Notes under the pieces: model-generated
Seen by the model: the letters and a program-made list of their open reading frames with translations, nothing else
Databases searched by the model: none
Told to the model about the DNA's origin: nothing
Shown: piece after piece, positions 1 to 5,839 of the stretch
Layout: every line of letters starts with the position of its first letter
Position numbering within the stretch: position 1 is the first letter of the stretch
Translations under genes and position numbers: made by a program
Origin: Rhodobacter sp.
GTDB taxonomy: Bacteria > Pseudomonadota > Alphaproteobacteria > Rhodobacterales > Rhodobacteraceae
Length of the DNA: 5,839 nucleotides
Assembly: GCA_013824045.1 (NCBI GenBank)
Contig: PNND01000099.1
Coordinates: 1 to 5,839, forward strand
Reading direction: 5' to 3'

Positions 1-1646
1 ATGTCGATCATGTCGCCCTCGCGCACCAGCCCGATCGCGCCGCCAGACGCGGCCTCGGGGCTGGCATGGCCGATCGACAGGCCCGATGTCCCACCCGAAA
101 AGCGGCCATCCGTCAGCAGGGCGCAGACCTTGCCCAGCCCTTTGGATTTCAGATAGCTCGTCGGATAAAGCATCTCCTGCATCCCCGGCCCGCCTTTGGG
201 GCCTTCATAGCGGATCACCACCACATCGCCGGCCTTCACCTCATCATTCAGGATGCCCGCCACGGCGGCGTTCTGGGATTCGTACACCTTGGCCGGGCCG
301 GAAAAGACAAAGATCTCTTCATCCACACCCGCCGTCTTCACGATGCAGCCGTCCAGCGCGATATTGCCCTTCAGCACCGCCAGACCGCCCTCTTTGGTAA
401 AGGCATGTTCCACCGACCGGATCACGCCCTTTTCGCGGTCAAGGTCCAATTCCTTGTAGCGTTTGTCCTGACTAAACGCCGTGGCCGAGCGCACATTGCC
501 CGGCGCCGCCTTGAAGAAGTGGCGGACGTTTTCATGGTTGGTGCGGCTGATATCCCAATGATCCAGCGCCGCCCCCATGGTGGGCGAATGCACTGTCACG
601 CAATCGCGGTTCAACAGCCCGCCCTTGTCCAGCTGGCCAAGGATCGACATGATCCCGCCCGCGCGATGGACATCTTCCATATGCACATCCTGCTTGGCCG
701 GGGCCACCTTGCACAGGCAGGGAACCTTGCGGCTCAGCTGGTCGATATCGTCCTGATCGAAATCGATCCCGCCCTCATGCGCGGCGGCCAGAATGTGCAG
801 GATCGTGTTGGTCGATCCGCCCATCGCGATATCCAGCGCCATCGCGTTCTCGAATGCCGCCTTGTTGGCCACGTTGCGCGGCAGGATGCTGGCATCGTCC
901 TGTTCGTAATAGCGCTTGGCCAGATCGACGATCAGATGCCCCGCCTCCACGAACAACCGCTTGCGGTCGCCATGCGTGGCCAGCGTCGATCCGTTGCCGG
1001 GCAACGACAGGCCAAGCGCCTCGGTCAGGCAGTTCATCGAATTGGCGGTGAACATGCCGCTGCAGGACCCGCAGGTCGGGCAGGCGGCCTTTTCGATCTC
1101 TTCCACCTCGGCATCGGTGTAGGACGCATCCGCCGCCACGACCATGGCATCCACCAGATCAAGCGCAACCTCCTTGCCCTTGATGATGGCTTTCCCGGCC
1201 TCCATCGGCCCGCCAGAGACGAACACGACAGGGATGTTCAGCCGCATCGCCGCCATCAGCATACCGGGGGTGATCTTGTCGCAGTTGGAAATGCACACCA
1301 TCGCATCGGCGCAATGGGCGTTGACCATGTATTCCACCGAATCCGCGATGATCTCGCGCGAGGGCAGCGAATAAAGCATCCCGTCATGGCCCATGGCGAT
1401 GCCGTCATCCACCGCGATGGTGTTGAATTCCTTGGCCACGCCACCCGCCGCCTCTACTTCGCGCGCGACCAGTTGCCCCAGATCCTTCAGATGCACATGG
1501 CCCGGCACGAACTGGGTAAAGCTGTTGACGATCGCGATGATCGGCTTGCCGAAATCGCCATCCTTCATCCCCGTCGCGCGCCAAAGGCCGCGGGCCCCGG
1601 CCATGTTGCGGCCATGGGTGGTGGTGCGGGAACGATAAACGGGCAT
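1..1646 (-). CDS. ilvD: Dihydroxy-acid dehydratase IlvD, 3' end cut by window edge
   Basis: This enzyme dehydrates 2,3-dihydroxy-isovalerate and 2,3-dihydroxy-3-methylvalerate to the 2-keto acids that precede valine, leucine and isoleucine; it is a cytosolic Fe-S, Mg-dependent enzyme of the IlvD/Edd family. The visible 548 residues start [20 protein letters not shown], aligning end to end with E. coli IlvD (616 aa) with the same numbering. Family residues are present: D81, C122, D123 and K124 in NCDK, C195 in CPTCGSC, E491, and the proposed general base S517 in GRFSGGTSG. About 65-70 C-terminal residues lie outside the window. The start at 1646 is set by homology and a GGAGGAG ribosome-binding site 5 nt upstream (1652-1658). 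It follows the XylX-type gene after 70 nt. Position 49 is Gly (FVPGHVHL), as in E. coli, where [2Fe-2S]-type homologues have Cys. The sequence does not resemble the shorter aldonate-dehydratase branch, so biosynthetic IlvD is favoured; a moonlighting sugar-acid role cannot be excluded. Confidence 0.95.
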   Translation of the reverse strand, partial: MPVYRSRTTTHGRNMAGARGLWRATGMKDGDFGKPIIAIVNSFTQFVPGHVHLKDLGQLVAREVEAAGGVAKEFNTIAVDDGIAMGHDGMLYSLPSREIIADSVEYMVNAHCADAMVCISNCDKITPGMLMAAMRLNIPVVFVSGGPMEAGKAIIKGKEVALDLVDAMVVAADASYTDAEVEEIEKAACPTCGSCSGMFTANSMNCLTEALGLSLPGNGSTLATHGDRKRLFVEAGHLIVDLAKRYYEQDDASILPRNVANKAAFENAMALDIAMGGSTNTILHILAAAHEGGIDFDQDDIDQLSRKVPCLCKVAPAKQDVHMEDVHRAGGIMSILGQLDKGGLLNRDCVTVHSPTMGAALDHWDISRTNHENVRHFFKAAPGNVRSATAFSQDKRYKELDLDREKGVIRSVEHAFTKEGGLAVLKGNIALDGCIVKTAGVDEEIFVFSGPAKVYESQNAAVAGILNDEVKAGDVVVIRYEGPKGGPGMQEMLYPTSYLKSKGLGKVCALLTDGRFSGGTSGLSIGHASPEAASGGAIGLVREGDMID

Positions 1647-1651
1647 AGCGG

Positions 1652-1658
1652 CTCCTCC
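1652..1658 (-). promoter_or_regulatory. Strong ribosome-binding site of ilvD
   Basis: The minus strand reads GGAGGAG here, five nucleotides before the ATG at 1646. It is a near-perfect Shine-Dalgarno sequence and fixes the ilvD start, which also agrees with the E. coli protein N-terminus. Confidence 0.8.
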
Positions 1659-1675
1659 GGCTGACAGGTCGGAGC

Positions 1676-1704
1676 GACATCGCATCCGCACCTTGGCAGG
1701 TCAA
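1676..1704 (-). promoter_or_regulatory. Possible ilvD promoter in the 70-nt gap
   Basis: The minus strand has TTGACC at 1704-1699, matching five of six consensus -35 bases, followed after 17 nt by GATGTC, a poor -10. Many alphaproteobacterial promoters have a good -35 and a degenerate -10, so this could give ilvD its own transcription independent of the gene before it. No terminator is visible between the two genes, so read-through is equally possible. The call rests on motif resemblance only. Confidence 0.25.
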
Positions 1705-1716
1705 GCGAAAGCCCGG

Positions 1717-2856
1717 TCAGATCAGCCCGCGGCCGCCAAGATTCCGCATCAAAGCCGCCGTGCCAAAGGTCCATTCCGGGGCCTCGGTCGCCAGCCGCAC
1801 CGTGTTGGTCAGCGCCCCCAATTCGGGGGCAGCGATGGTCACCACATCGCCCAGATGATGGGTGAACCCCTGCCCCGGCGCGCCCCGATCCTGCACCGGT
1901 GCGAACATCGTCCCGCAATACAGGACAAACCCGTCCGGATACTGATGATGCCGCCCGCGCGCCTGCCCCACCAGATCAGCCGGATCGCGGCTGATCTCGG
2001 CCATCGAGGACCGGCCTTCCATCACGAAGCCATCCTCGCCCTGCACATGCAGCGACAACTCGATCCGCCGCACGTCATCGAGCGTAAAGGCCTCGTCAAA
2101 GATGCGGATGAACGGCCCAAGGCTGGCGGCGGCATTGTTGTCCTTCGCCTTGCCCAGCAGCAGGGCCGACCGTCCCTCGACATCGCGCAGGTTCACGTCA
2201 TTGCCCAGCGTCGCGCCGACGATCCGGCCCGTGGAATCAACCGCCAGCACGACCTCCGGCTCGGGGTTGTTCCAATGGCTTACCGGGTGCAGCCCGACGC
2301 TTGCCCCCCAGCCCACCGCCGCCATCGGCTGCGCCTTGGTGAAGACCTCGGCATCCGGGCCGATCCCCACCTCAAGGTATTGCGACCACAGCCCTTCATG
2401 CTGCAGCAGGCGCTTCACCTCCGCCGCCTCATCCGATCCCGGCACCAGATCGCGCAGGCTGTCGCCGATCACCCGCGCCACCCGGCTGCGGATCGCATCG
2501 GCCCGGCCCGGATCGCCGCCCGCCCGTTCCTCGATCACCCGTTCGATCATCGACCGCGCAAAGGTCACGCCGCAGGCTTTGATCGCTTGCAGATCGACCG
2601 GCGCGATCAGCCGGGTGATGCCGCCCGTCCCTTCCACCGAGGCCTGCGCCAGCGCATCAAGCGACCCGATCGCCTCACCGGCAATCCCCGCGACAAAGTC
2701 CCCGATGTCAGGCTGTTCCAAAAGATCGCGCATCGTGGGCGCCGCACGCGTGGTGATATCCACCACCTGATCGCCCCGCACCACCACCACGGATGGGCCG
2801 ATTCCGCGCCGCCATACACGGCCGACGAAGAGGCCCTCTTCCGGCAGATTCAGCAT
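1717..2856 (-). CDS. xylX: FAH-family 2-keto-3-deoxy-pentonate dehydratase, XylX type
   Basis: A 379-residue fumarylacetoacetate-hydrolase-fold protein. It closely resembles XylX of Caulobacter crescentus, the Weimberg-pathway enzyme that dehydrates 2-keto-3-deoxy-D-xylonate (same compound as 2-keto-3-deoxy-D-arabinonate) to alpha-ketoglutarate semialdehyde; length is about the same. Matching blocks include GVTFA..ERVIEER (96-111), LWSQYLEVGIGPDAEVFTK (156-174), SHWNNPEPEVVL (193-204), GNDVNLRD (218-225), KAKDNNA (236-242), YPDGF (306-310) and the C-terminal RNLGGRGL. E199 and E201 in NPEPE and D220 in GND fit the acidic Mg ligands of the family. The start at 2856 has GGGGGGAG just upstream. 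It is first after a 140-nt gap holding an operator-like palindrome, with ilvD downstream. None of the other xyl genes (dehydrogenase, lactonase, semialdehyde dehydrogenase) is in the window. The fold and subfamily are secure; the exact sugar acid (xylonate, arabinonate or a relative) is inferred. Confidence 0.85.
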   Translation of the reverse strand: MLNLPEEGLFVGRVWRRGIGPSVVVVRGDQVVDITTRAAPTMRDLLEQPDIGDFVAGIAGEAIGSLDALAQASVEGTGGITRLIAPVDLQAIKACGVTFARSMIERVIEERAGGDPGRADAIRSRVARVIGDSLRDLVPGSDEAAEVKRLLQHEGLWSQYLEVGIGPDAEVFTKAQPMAAVGWGASVGLHPVSHWNNPEPEVVLAVDSTGRIVGATLGNDVNLRDVEGRSALLLGKAKDNNAAASLGPFIRIFDEAFTLDDVRRIELSLHVQGEDGFVMEGRSSMAEISRDPADLVGQARGRHHQYPDGFVLYCGTMFAPVQDRGAPGQGFTHHLGDVVTIAAPELGALTNTVRLATEAPEWTFGTAALMRNLGGRGLI

Positions 2857-2890
2857 TCACTCCCCCCAAGACTCTCCGGTCCTCGGCGAC

Positions 2891-2906
2891 ATGTTTGCGT
2901 AAACAT
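2891..2906. promoter_or_regulatory. Operator-like palindrome, LacI-family type
   Basis: The 16-bp sequence ATGTTTGCGTAAACAT has perfect ATGTTT/AAACAT arms around a central CG; only the two flanking bases (G and T) break full symmetry. An even-length, CG-centred palindrome of this kind is typical of LacI/GalR-family repressor sites, and similar ATGTT...AACAT sites serve sugar-acid regulators such as GntR of E. coli. It lies 34 nt before the start codon of the XylX-type gene, where a repressor would block transcription of that gene and possibly ilvD. It also stands out as an AT-rich patch in GC-rich surroundings. No regulator gene is in the window, so the cognate protein is unknown. Confidence 0.65.
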
Positions 2907-2920
2907 TGCGCCAAGGGCAA
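2891..2920 (-). promoter_or_regulatory. Tentative promoter overlapping the operator
   Basis: On the minus strand TTGCCC (2920-2915) is followed after 18 nt by AAACAT (2896-2891). Both hexamers are weak matches (four and three of six). The pairing is put forward mainly because it would place the -10 inside the palindrome, as expected for a repressed promoter driving the XylX-type gene. Other placements are possible. Confidence 0.2.
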
Positions 2921-2996
2921 GCCGTGGTGATGCAAGATCTGGTGCGACTTTCGGTCATTCCGGCTGCCGCGCCGCCACGCCCTGCGGCGGTGCCTT

Positions 2997-3689
2997 TCAG
3001 GCCGGCTTGCGCGGCCGCGCCACGTCATTCGCCCCCTCTTCCTCGGGGCCAAGGCCATAGCTCATCCGCTTCATCTGCGCGATCACGCGCTCCATCTCGT
3101 CATCCGACAGCACCGGCGGCTCGCCCAGCGCCAGCGCCTGCACATACATCCGCGCCAGCGTCTCCACCTCCACCGCCATCCACAGCGCGCCCTCCAGCGT
3201 GGTGCCAAGGCTGATCTGCCCATGCTGGCCCAGAAGGCAGGCCATCCGCCCCTCCAGCGCCTCGATCGCGGCATCCGACAGGGCCTGTGTGCCAAAGGTC
3301 GCATAGCGCGCACAGCGCAGCGTGTTCCCGCCCATCACCCCCACCATGTAATGAAAGGCCGGGATCGTGCGGTGGTGGCAGGCGACCGATGTGGCAAAGG
3401 CCGAATGGCAATGCAGCACCACATTCACATCCGGCCGCGCCTTCAGGATATCGCGGTGGAACCGCCATTCCGACGAAGGCCGCCGCCCGGAATAGGTGCC
3501 ATCCCATCCCATCTCAACCAGATCATCCGGCTCCATCCCGTCATAGGGCAGCGAGGAGGGCGTGATCAGGAACCCGTCGCCATGCCGCACCGACAGGTTG
3601 CCCGCCGTGCCTTGATTGATGCCCGTCTCGTTCATCTTGCGGCAGGTCTGCACCATCTGGCGGCGCAGGGTCAGTTCGGTGTCGGTCAT
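2997..3689 (-). CDS. fucA: Class II aldolase, L-fuculose-1-phosphate aldolase (FucA) type
   Basis: A 230-residue zinc-dependent class II aldolase/adducin-family protein, expected to cleave a ketose-1-phosphate to dihydroxyacetone phosphate plus a short aldehyde (L-lactaldehyde from L-fuculose-1-phosphate, glycolaldehyde from a pentulose-1-phosphate). It follows E. coli FucA (215 aa) almost residue for residue: NQGTAGNLSVR (25-35), LITPSSLPY (41-49), PSSEWRFH (71-78), IPAFHYMVGVMGGN (109-122), YATFGT (129-134). Zinc ligands correspond to H93, H95 and H156, and the catalytic acid to E74; Y114 matches the FucA active-site tyrosine. The start ATG overlaps the kinase stop (ATGA, 3686-3689), with AAGGAAG about 8 nt before it. 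The C-terminal tail (about residues 213-230, rich in E, R and P) has no counterpart in E. coli FucA. The family call is firm; the true substrate could be another 1-phosphate, such as L-ribulose or D-ribulose 1-phosphate. Confidence 0.88.
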   Translation of the reverse strand: MTDTELTLRRQMVQTCRKMNETGINQGTAGNLSVRHGDGFLITPSSLPYDGMEPDDLVEMGWDGTYSGRRPSSEWRFHRDILKARPDVNVVLHCHSAFATSVACHHRTIPAFHYMVGVMGGNTLRCARYATFGTQALSDAAIEALEGRMACLLGQHGQISLGTTLEGALWMAVEVETLARMYVQALALGEPPVLSDDEMERVIAQMKRMSYGLGPEEEGANDVARPRKPA

Positions 3690-5092
3690 GTCATGGCTTC
3701 CTTGGCAAGCGCGCGCCAGCGCGCGGCGTAGAGGGTCAGGTCAGGCAGCCCCGGCAGGGGCTGCGGTTCGGTCAGATGCAGGGGCGGCATCCTCCGCCCC
3801 CCTGCGCAGAGCGCCGCCGCCCCGGCGGCAATGCCATAGCTTTCCGGATGAACCCGCGTCTCGCGCCCCGGTCGCAGCGCGGCGACCAGCGCGGCAAAGG
3901 CCGGGTCGCGCAGGAAACTGCCGTCCAGCACCCAAAGCCGGTCAGGGTCCAGCCGGTTGCCACATTCCAGCGTCAACAGCGCCACATAGAGCACCGCCAG
4001 AGCATGACGCTGCGCCGCACCCTCGGGCGCGGGCCCCACAATCCGCCCCCGCCCCGCCGTTCCCGGAAACTGCCCGTCATTCGTGCCGAAAGACGGCAAC
4101 GCCATCGTCCCCCGCGCAATCAGCCGCGCCAGCACGTCCGGGTCCGCCTTCGCGCCCTCGGGCTGCGCGCCCGCCACGGCCGCATATTCCCGCCCGCCCA
4201 TGGTCAGCGCGCCCCCCACCGGCGCGCCCGCCACATCCGCGTTGCAGGTCATCCCCCGCGCCTCATCCAGCCGCGACAGGTCCATCCGGTCCGCCAATCC
4301 CACGATCCATGTCCCGGTCGACAACACGCAAAGCCCCTCCATTCCCGCCGCGCGATAGCGGTGGAAATTGGCGCTGGAATCATGCACCCCCGCATGCACC
4401 CGCATCTGCGGCACGCCCTGCGCCACCAGTGCCGCGCGCACCTCGCCCAGATCGTCCGACGCCCGCGCAAAAGGCGGCATCAGACGCCCCCAGCCCCGCG
4501 CCGCCACGATGGGCGACCAACACCCCCGCGCCACATTCCACAGATGCGATTGCGCCCCAAGGATCGTGGCCTCGCTCACCGCCACCCCCGTCAACCGCCA
4601 CGCCCAGTATTGCGGGATGCCCAAACACCACTGCGCTCTCGCGAAATCGTCGGGCCGCTCTCTCTCGGCCCAGAACATCTGCCGCGCCGTATGGGTCGCG
4701 GCCATCATCACCGCCGACCCCCGGTCAAGAAAATCCCCGGCCAAGGGCGCATAGTCTTCGGCCAACCCCTCGGGCAAAGGTTGCTCATAATCCACCATCG
4801 GCAGCACGGCCCCGTCACCGCCCGCATCCGGATCGTCGCCCACCAGCACGCCCCCGGACCCATGCCCCGATGCCACAAAATGCGCCAAGGGATGCCGCGC
4901 GCCAAGCTCCGCCAGCCCCGCCAGCACCCATACGTTTAACGCCTTCAGATCGTGATGCCGCCATGGCGGGCCGGGCAGCACCGGGTTGGGCGTGGACAGC
5001 GTCTCCACCACATGCCCATCGGCATCGCAGGCCGACAGCTTCACATTGGATTTGCCCACATCCAGAACCGCGATGCTGCCCGGCCCTGCCAT
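3686..5092 (-). CDS. FGGY-family carbohydrate kinase, probably a ketose kinase
   Basis: A 468-residue sugar kinase of the FGGY family (ribulokinase, rhamnulokinase, fuculokinase, xylulokinase), which uses ATP to phosphorylate a sugar in the cytosol. The N-terminal domain opens with the phosphate-1 motif VLDVGKSNVK (9-18). The catalytic aspartate is likely D238 in GVHDSSA, STGTW (258-262) fits the phosphate-2 region, LDGSFLRDP (389-397) the adenosine region, and YGIAAGAAAL (419-428) the C-terminal helix. Length is normal for the family. It starts 3 nt after the stop of the P-loop kinase gene, with only a weak ribosome-binding site, and overlaps the FucA-type aldolase start by 4 nt, so translation of all three is probably coupled. 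That pairing implies it makes a ketose-1-phosphate, as fuculokinase or rhamnulokinase do, rather than a 5-phosphate. I do not recognise a subfamily that fixes the substrate, so no gene symbol is given. Confidence 0.85.
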   Translation of the reverse strand: MAGPGSIAVLDVGKSNVKLSACDADGHVVETLSTPNPVLPGPPWRHHDLKALNVWVLAGLAELGARHPLAHFVASGHGSGGVLVGDDPDAGGDGAVLPMVDYEQPLPEGLAEDYAPLAGDFLDRGSAVMMAATHTARQMFWAERERPDDFARAQWCLGIPQYWAWRLTGVAVSEATILGAQSHLWNVARGCWSPIVAARGWGRLMPPFARASDDLGEVRAALVAQGVPQMRVHAGVHDSSANFHRYRAAGMEGLCVLSTGTWIVGLADRMDLSRLDEARGMTCNADVAGAPVGGALTMGGREYAAVAGAQPEGAKADPDVLARLIARGTMALPSFGTNDGQFPGTAGRGRIVGPAPEGAAQRHALAVLYVALLTLECGNRLDPDRLWVLDGSFLRDPAFAALVAALRPGRETRVHPESYGIAAGAAALCAGGRRMPPLHLTEPQPLPGLPDLTLYAARWRALAKEAMT

Positions 5093-5095
5093 GGC

Positions 5096-5737
5096 CTAAC
5101 CGTTCGCCAGCCGGAAATCCGCGCCCCGGCTCTCGGCCATCACGAACCGGCCATTGGGCAGATCATTGCCATCCAGCTTCCACGCAATCTCCTCCGGCGT
5201 CAGGTCATAATGCCGCCACCGCGCCGTCAGCCGCTCGCGCAGCACAGGCTCCGGCACATCGACCAGCACCGCCACATCAAACAGGGGCCGCAACCGCGAC
5301 CAAGGCTCCTGCCCCAGCAGCAGATAGTTCCCCTCGACCACGATCACCGGCACATCCGCCGAAATCATCCGCGCCCCCGCCCGCGCGATCTCGATATCGC
5401 GATCAAAGACCGGCACGGCCACGAAATCCTCATCCCGCGCCCTGAGCCGCTTCAGCGTGTGATACAGCCCCCCCACATCAAACGTCTCCGGCGCGCCCTT
5501 CCTTGGCCGCAGTCCCGCAGGCACAAGATGCAGGTCGTCATAGTGGTATCCATCCATCGGCAACACCGCCGCCCGCCCCGCCTGCCCCGCATTCAGCGCT
5601 TCGCAAAGCCGCTCCGCCACGGTGGACTTGCCCGATCCCGGCGCCCCGGCAAGGGCCGCGATCACGCGCCCCCCGCCTTTCGCCCGTTCCGCCAAATGGG
5701 CCGCCAGCCCTGCAATGTCGATGGATGGTTCCGCCAC
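5096..5737 (-). CDS. P-loop kinase, FrcK/uridine-kinase-like (PRK superfamily)
   Basis: A 213-residue P-loop protein of the phosphoribulokinase/uridine kinase/pantothenate kinase superfamily, close to the uncharacterised nucleoside/nucleotide kinase family that includes FrcK, found in the rhizobial fructose-uptake locus. Walker A is GAPGSGKST (31-39). MDGYHYDD (61-68) is the substrate-side Asp motif; GAPETFD (81-87), PVFDRD (109-114) and VVEGNYLLL (133-141) are typical of the group. The arginine-bearing RERLTARWRHY (167-177) fits the lid region. The start is GTG at 5737, preceded by GAGGGG and only 8 nt from the previous stop; it is preferred because no ATG lies before the Walker A region. 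The 3-nt gap to the FGGY kinase gene ties it to sugar metabolism. The substrate is unknown: a sugar or a nucleoside-like compound is possible. The fold is certain, the role open. Confidence 0.85.
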   Translation of the reverse strand: MAEPSIDIAGLAAHLAERAKGGGRVIAALAGAPGSGKSTVAERLCEALNAGQAGRAAVLPMDGYHYDDLHLVPAGLRPRKGAPETFDVGGLYHTLKRLRARDEDFVAVPVFDRDIEIARAGARMISADVPVIVVEGNYLLLGQEPWSRLRPLFDVAVLVDVPEPVLRERLTARWRHYDLTPEEIAWKLDGNDLPNGRFVMAESRGADFRLANG

Positions 5738-5745
5738 GTCGCCCC

Positions 5746-5839
5746 TCAGATCAGCCGATACTGTTTGGCCTTATTGCGCAGGAAGGGCAGGCCCTTGTCC
5801 ATCACCTCTTGGAAATTTTCCGCCACAGGCCGCCAGACG
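5746..5839 (-). CDS. C-terminal end of an unidentified protein, cut by window edge
   Basis: The last 30 residues of a gene entering from the right edge, starting VWRPVAENFQEVMDKG and ending KAKQYRLI before a TGA at 5746-5748. It is the only minus-strand frame open from the edge to the kinase start; the other two meet stops early. The stop lies 8 nt before the GTG of the FrcK-like gene, and the TGA is directly followed by that gene's ribosome-binding site, so this gene is very likely the preceding member of the operon. I do not recognise the family from so short a tail. By context an isomerase, dehydrogenase or transporter subunit for the same sugar is plausible, but nothing in the sequence decides it. 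Confidence 0.6.
   Translation of the reverse strand, partial: VWRPVAENFQEVMDKGLPFLRNKAKQYRLI

Noticed and set aside
66..1664. 532-codon open frame on the plus strand opposite ilvD
   Set aside because: It lies antisense to a clear IlvD, and its translation is rich in His, Arg, Ala and Gln with no recognisable domain. Long antisense frames are expected where third codon positions are nearly all G or C.
1647..1716. Possible leader peptide or attenuator before ilvD
   Set aside because: Seventy nucleotides is too short for a branched-chain leader with alternative stems, there is no run of Leu/Ile/Val codons, and no hairpin plus T-run is visible.
2970..2989. Inverted repeat CGCCGC/GCGGCG after the aldolase stop, a possible terminator
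   Set aside because: The stem is only 6 bp with an 8-nt loop, and no run of T follows on the minus strand. Short GC stems like this are common by chance in such DNA, so it is not called a terminator.
1693..3060. 455-codon open frame on the plus strand opposite the XylX-type gene
   Set aside because: It crosses the intergenic operator region and both flanking genes, has no family motif, and shows the His/Arg/Pro-rich composition of an antisense shadow.
3616..5445. 609-codon open frame on the plus strand opposite the kinase genes
   Set aside because: The product is a Pro/Ala/Arg/Ser-rich low-complexity string, and it is antisense to the FGGY and P-loop kinases, both of which have intact motifs. 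It is a composition artefact.

Overview
The window is a compact, GC-rich stretch of a bacterial chromosome or large plasmid. Every gene I can support lies on the minus strand, so the order of transcription runs from high to low coordinates. The strong G/C bias at third codon positions, the small gaps and overlaps, and the character of the proteins (a XylX-type dehydratase like the Caulobacter one, a FrcK-type kinase as in rhizobial sugar loci) suggest an alphaproteobacterium, most likely of the Rhodobacterales. That placement is inference from protein character; no rRNA or other marker is present.

Layout in transcription order: (1) the last 30 codons of an unidentified gene entering from the right edge (5746-5839); (2) a small P-loop kinase of the PRK/uridine-kinase/PanK-like FrcK group (5096-5737, GTG start); (3) an FGGY-family sugar kinase (3686-5092); (4) a class II aldolase very close to L-fuculose-1-phosphate aldolase FucA (2997-3689). 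These four are separated by 8 nt, 3 nt and a 4-nt ATGA overlap, so they look like one translationally coupled operon. A 140-nt gap follows, containing a 16-bp LacI-type palindrome (2891-2906). Then come (5) a fumarylacetoacetate-hydrolase-fold 2-keto-3-deoxy-pentonate dehydratase of the XylX type (1717-2856) and, after 70 nt, (6) a canonical E. coli-type dihydroxy-acid dehydratase, ilvD (1-1646), which runs off the left edge lacking roughly its last 65-70 residues.

How the genes may work together: the FGGY kinase plus FucA-type aldolase make a phosphorylative ketose route (ketose to ketose-1-phosphate to dihydroxyacetone phosphate plus lactaldehyde or glycolaldehyde). The XylX-type enzyme belongs to the non-phosphorylative (Weimberg) route, which makes alpha-ketoglutarate semialdehyde from 2-keto-3-deoxy-pentonate. 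Finding both chemistries side by side, with an IlvD that looks biosynthetic where a sugar-acid dehydratase would be expected, is the main puzzle here. I see no RNA gene, mobile element, CRISPR array or long repeat. No gene-free stretch exceeds 140 nt.
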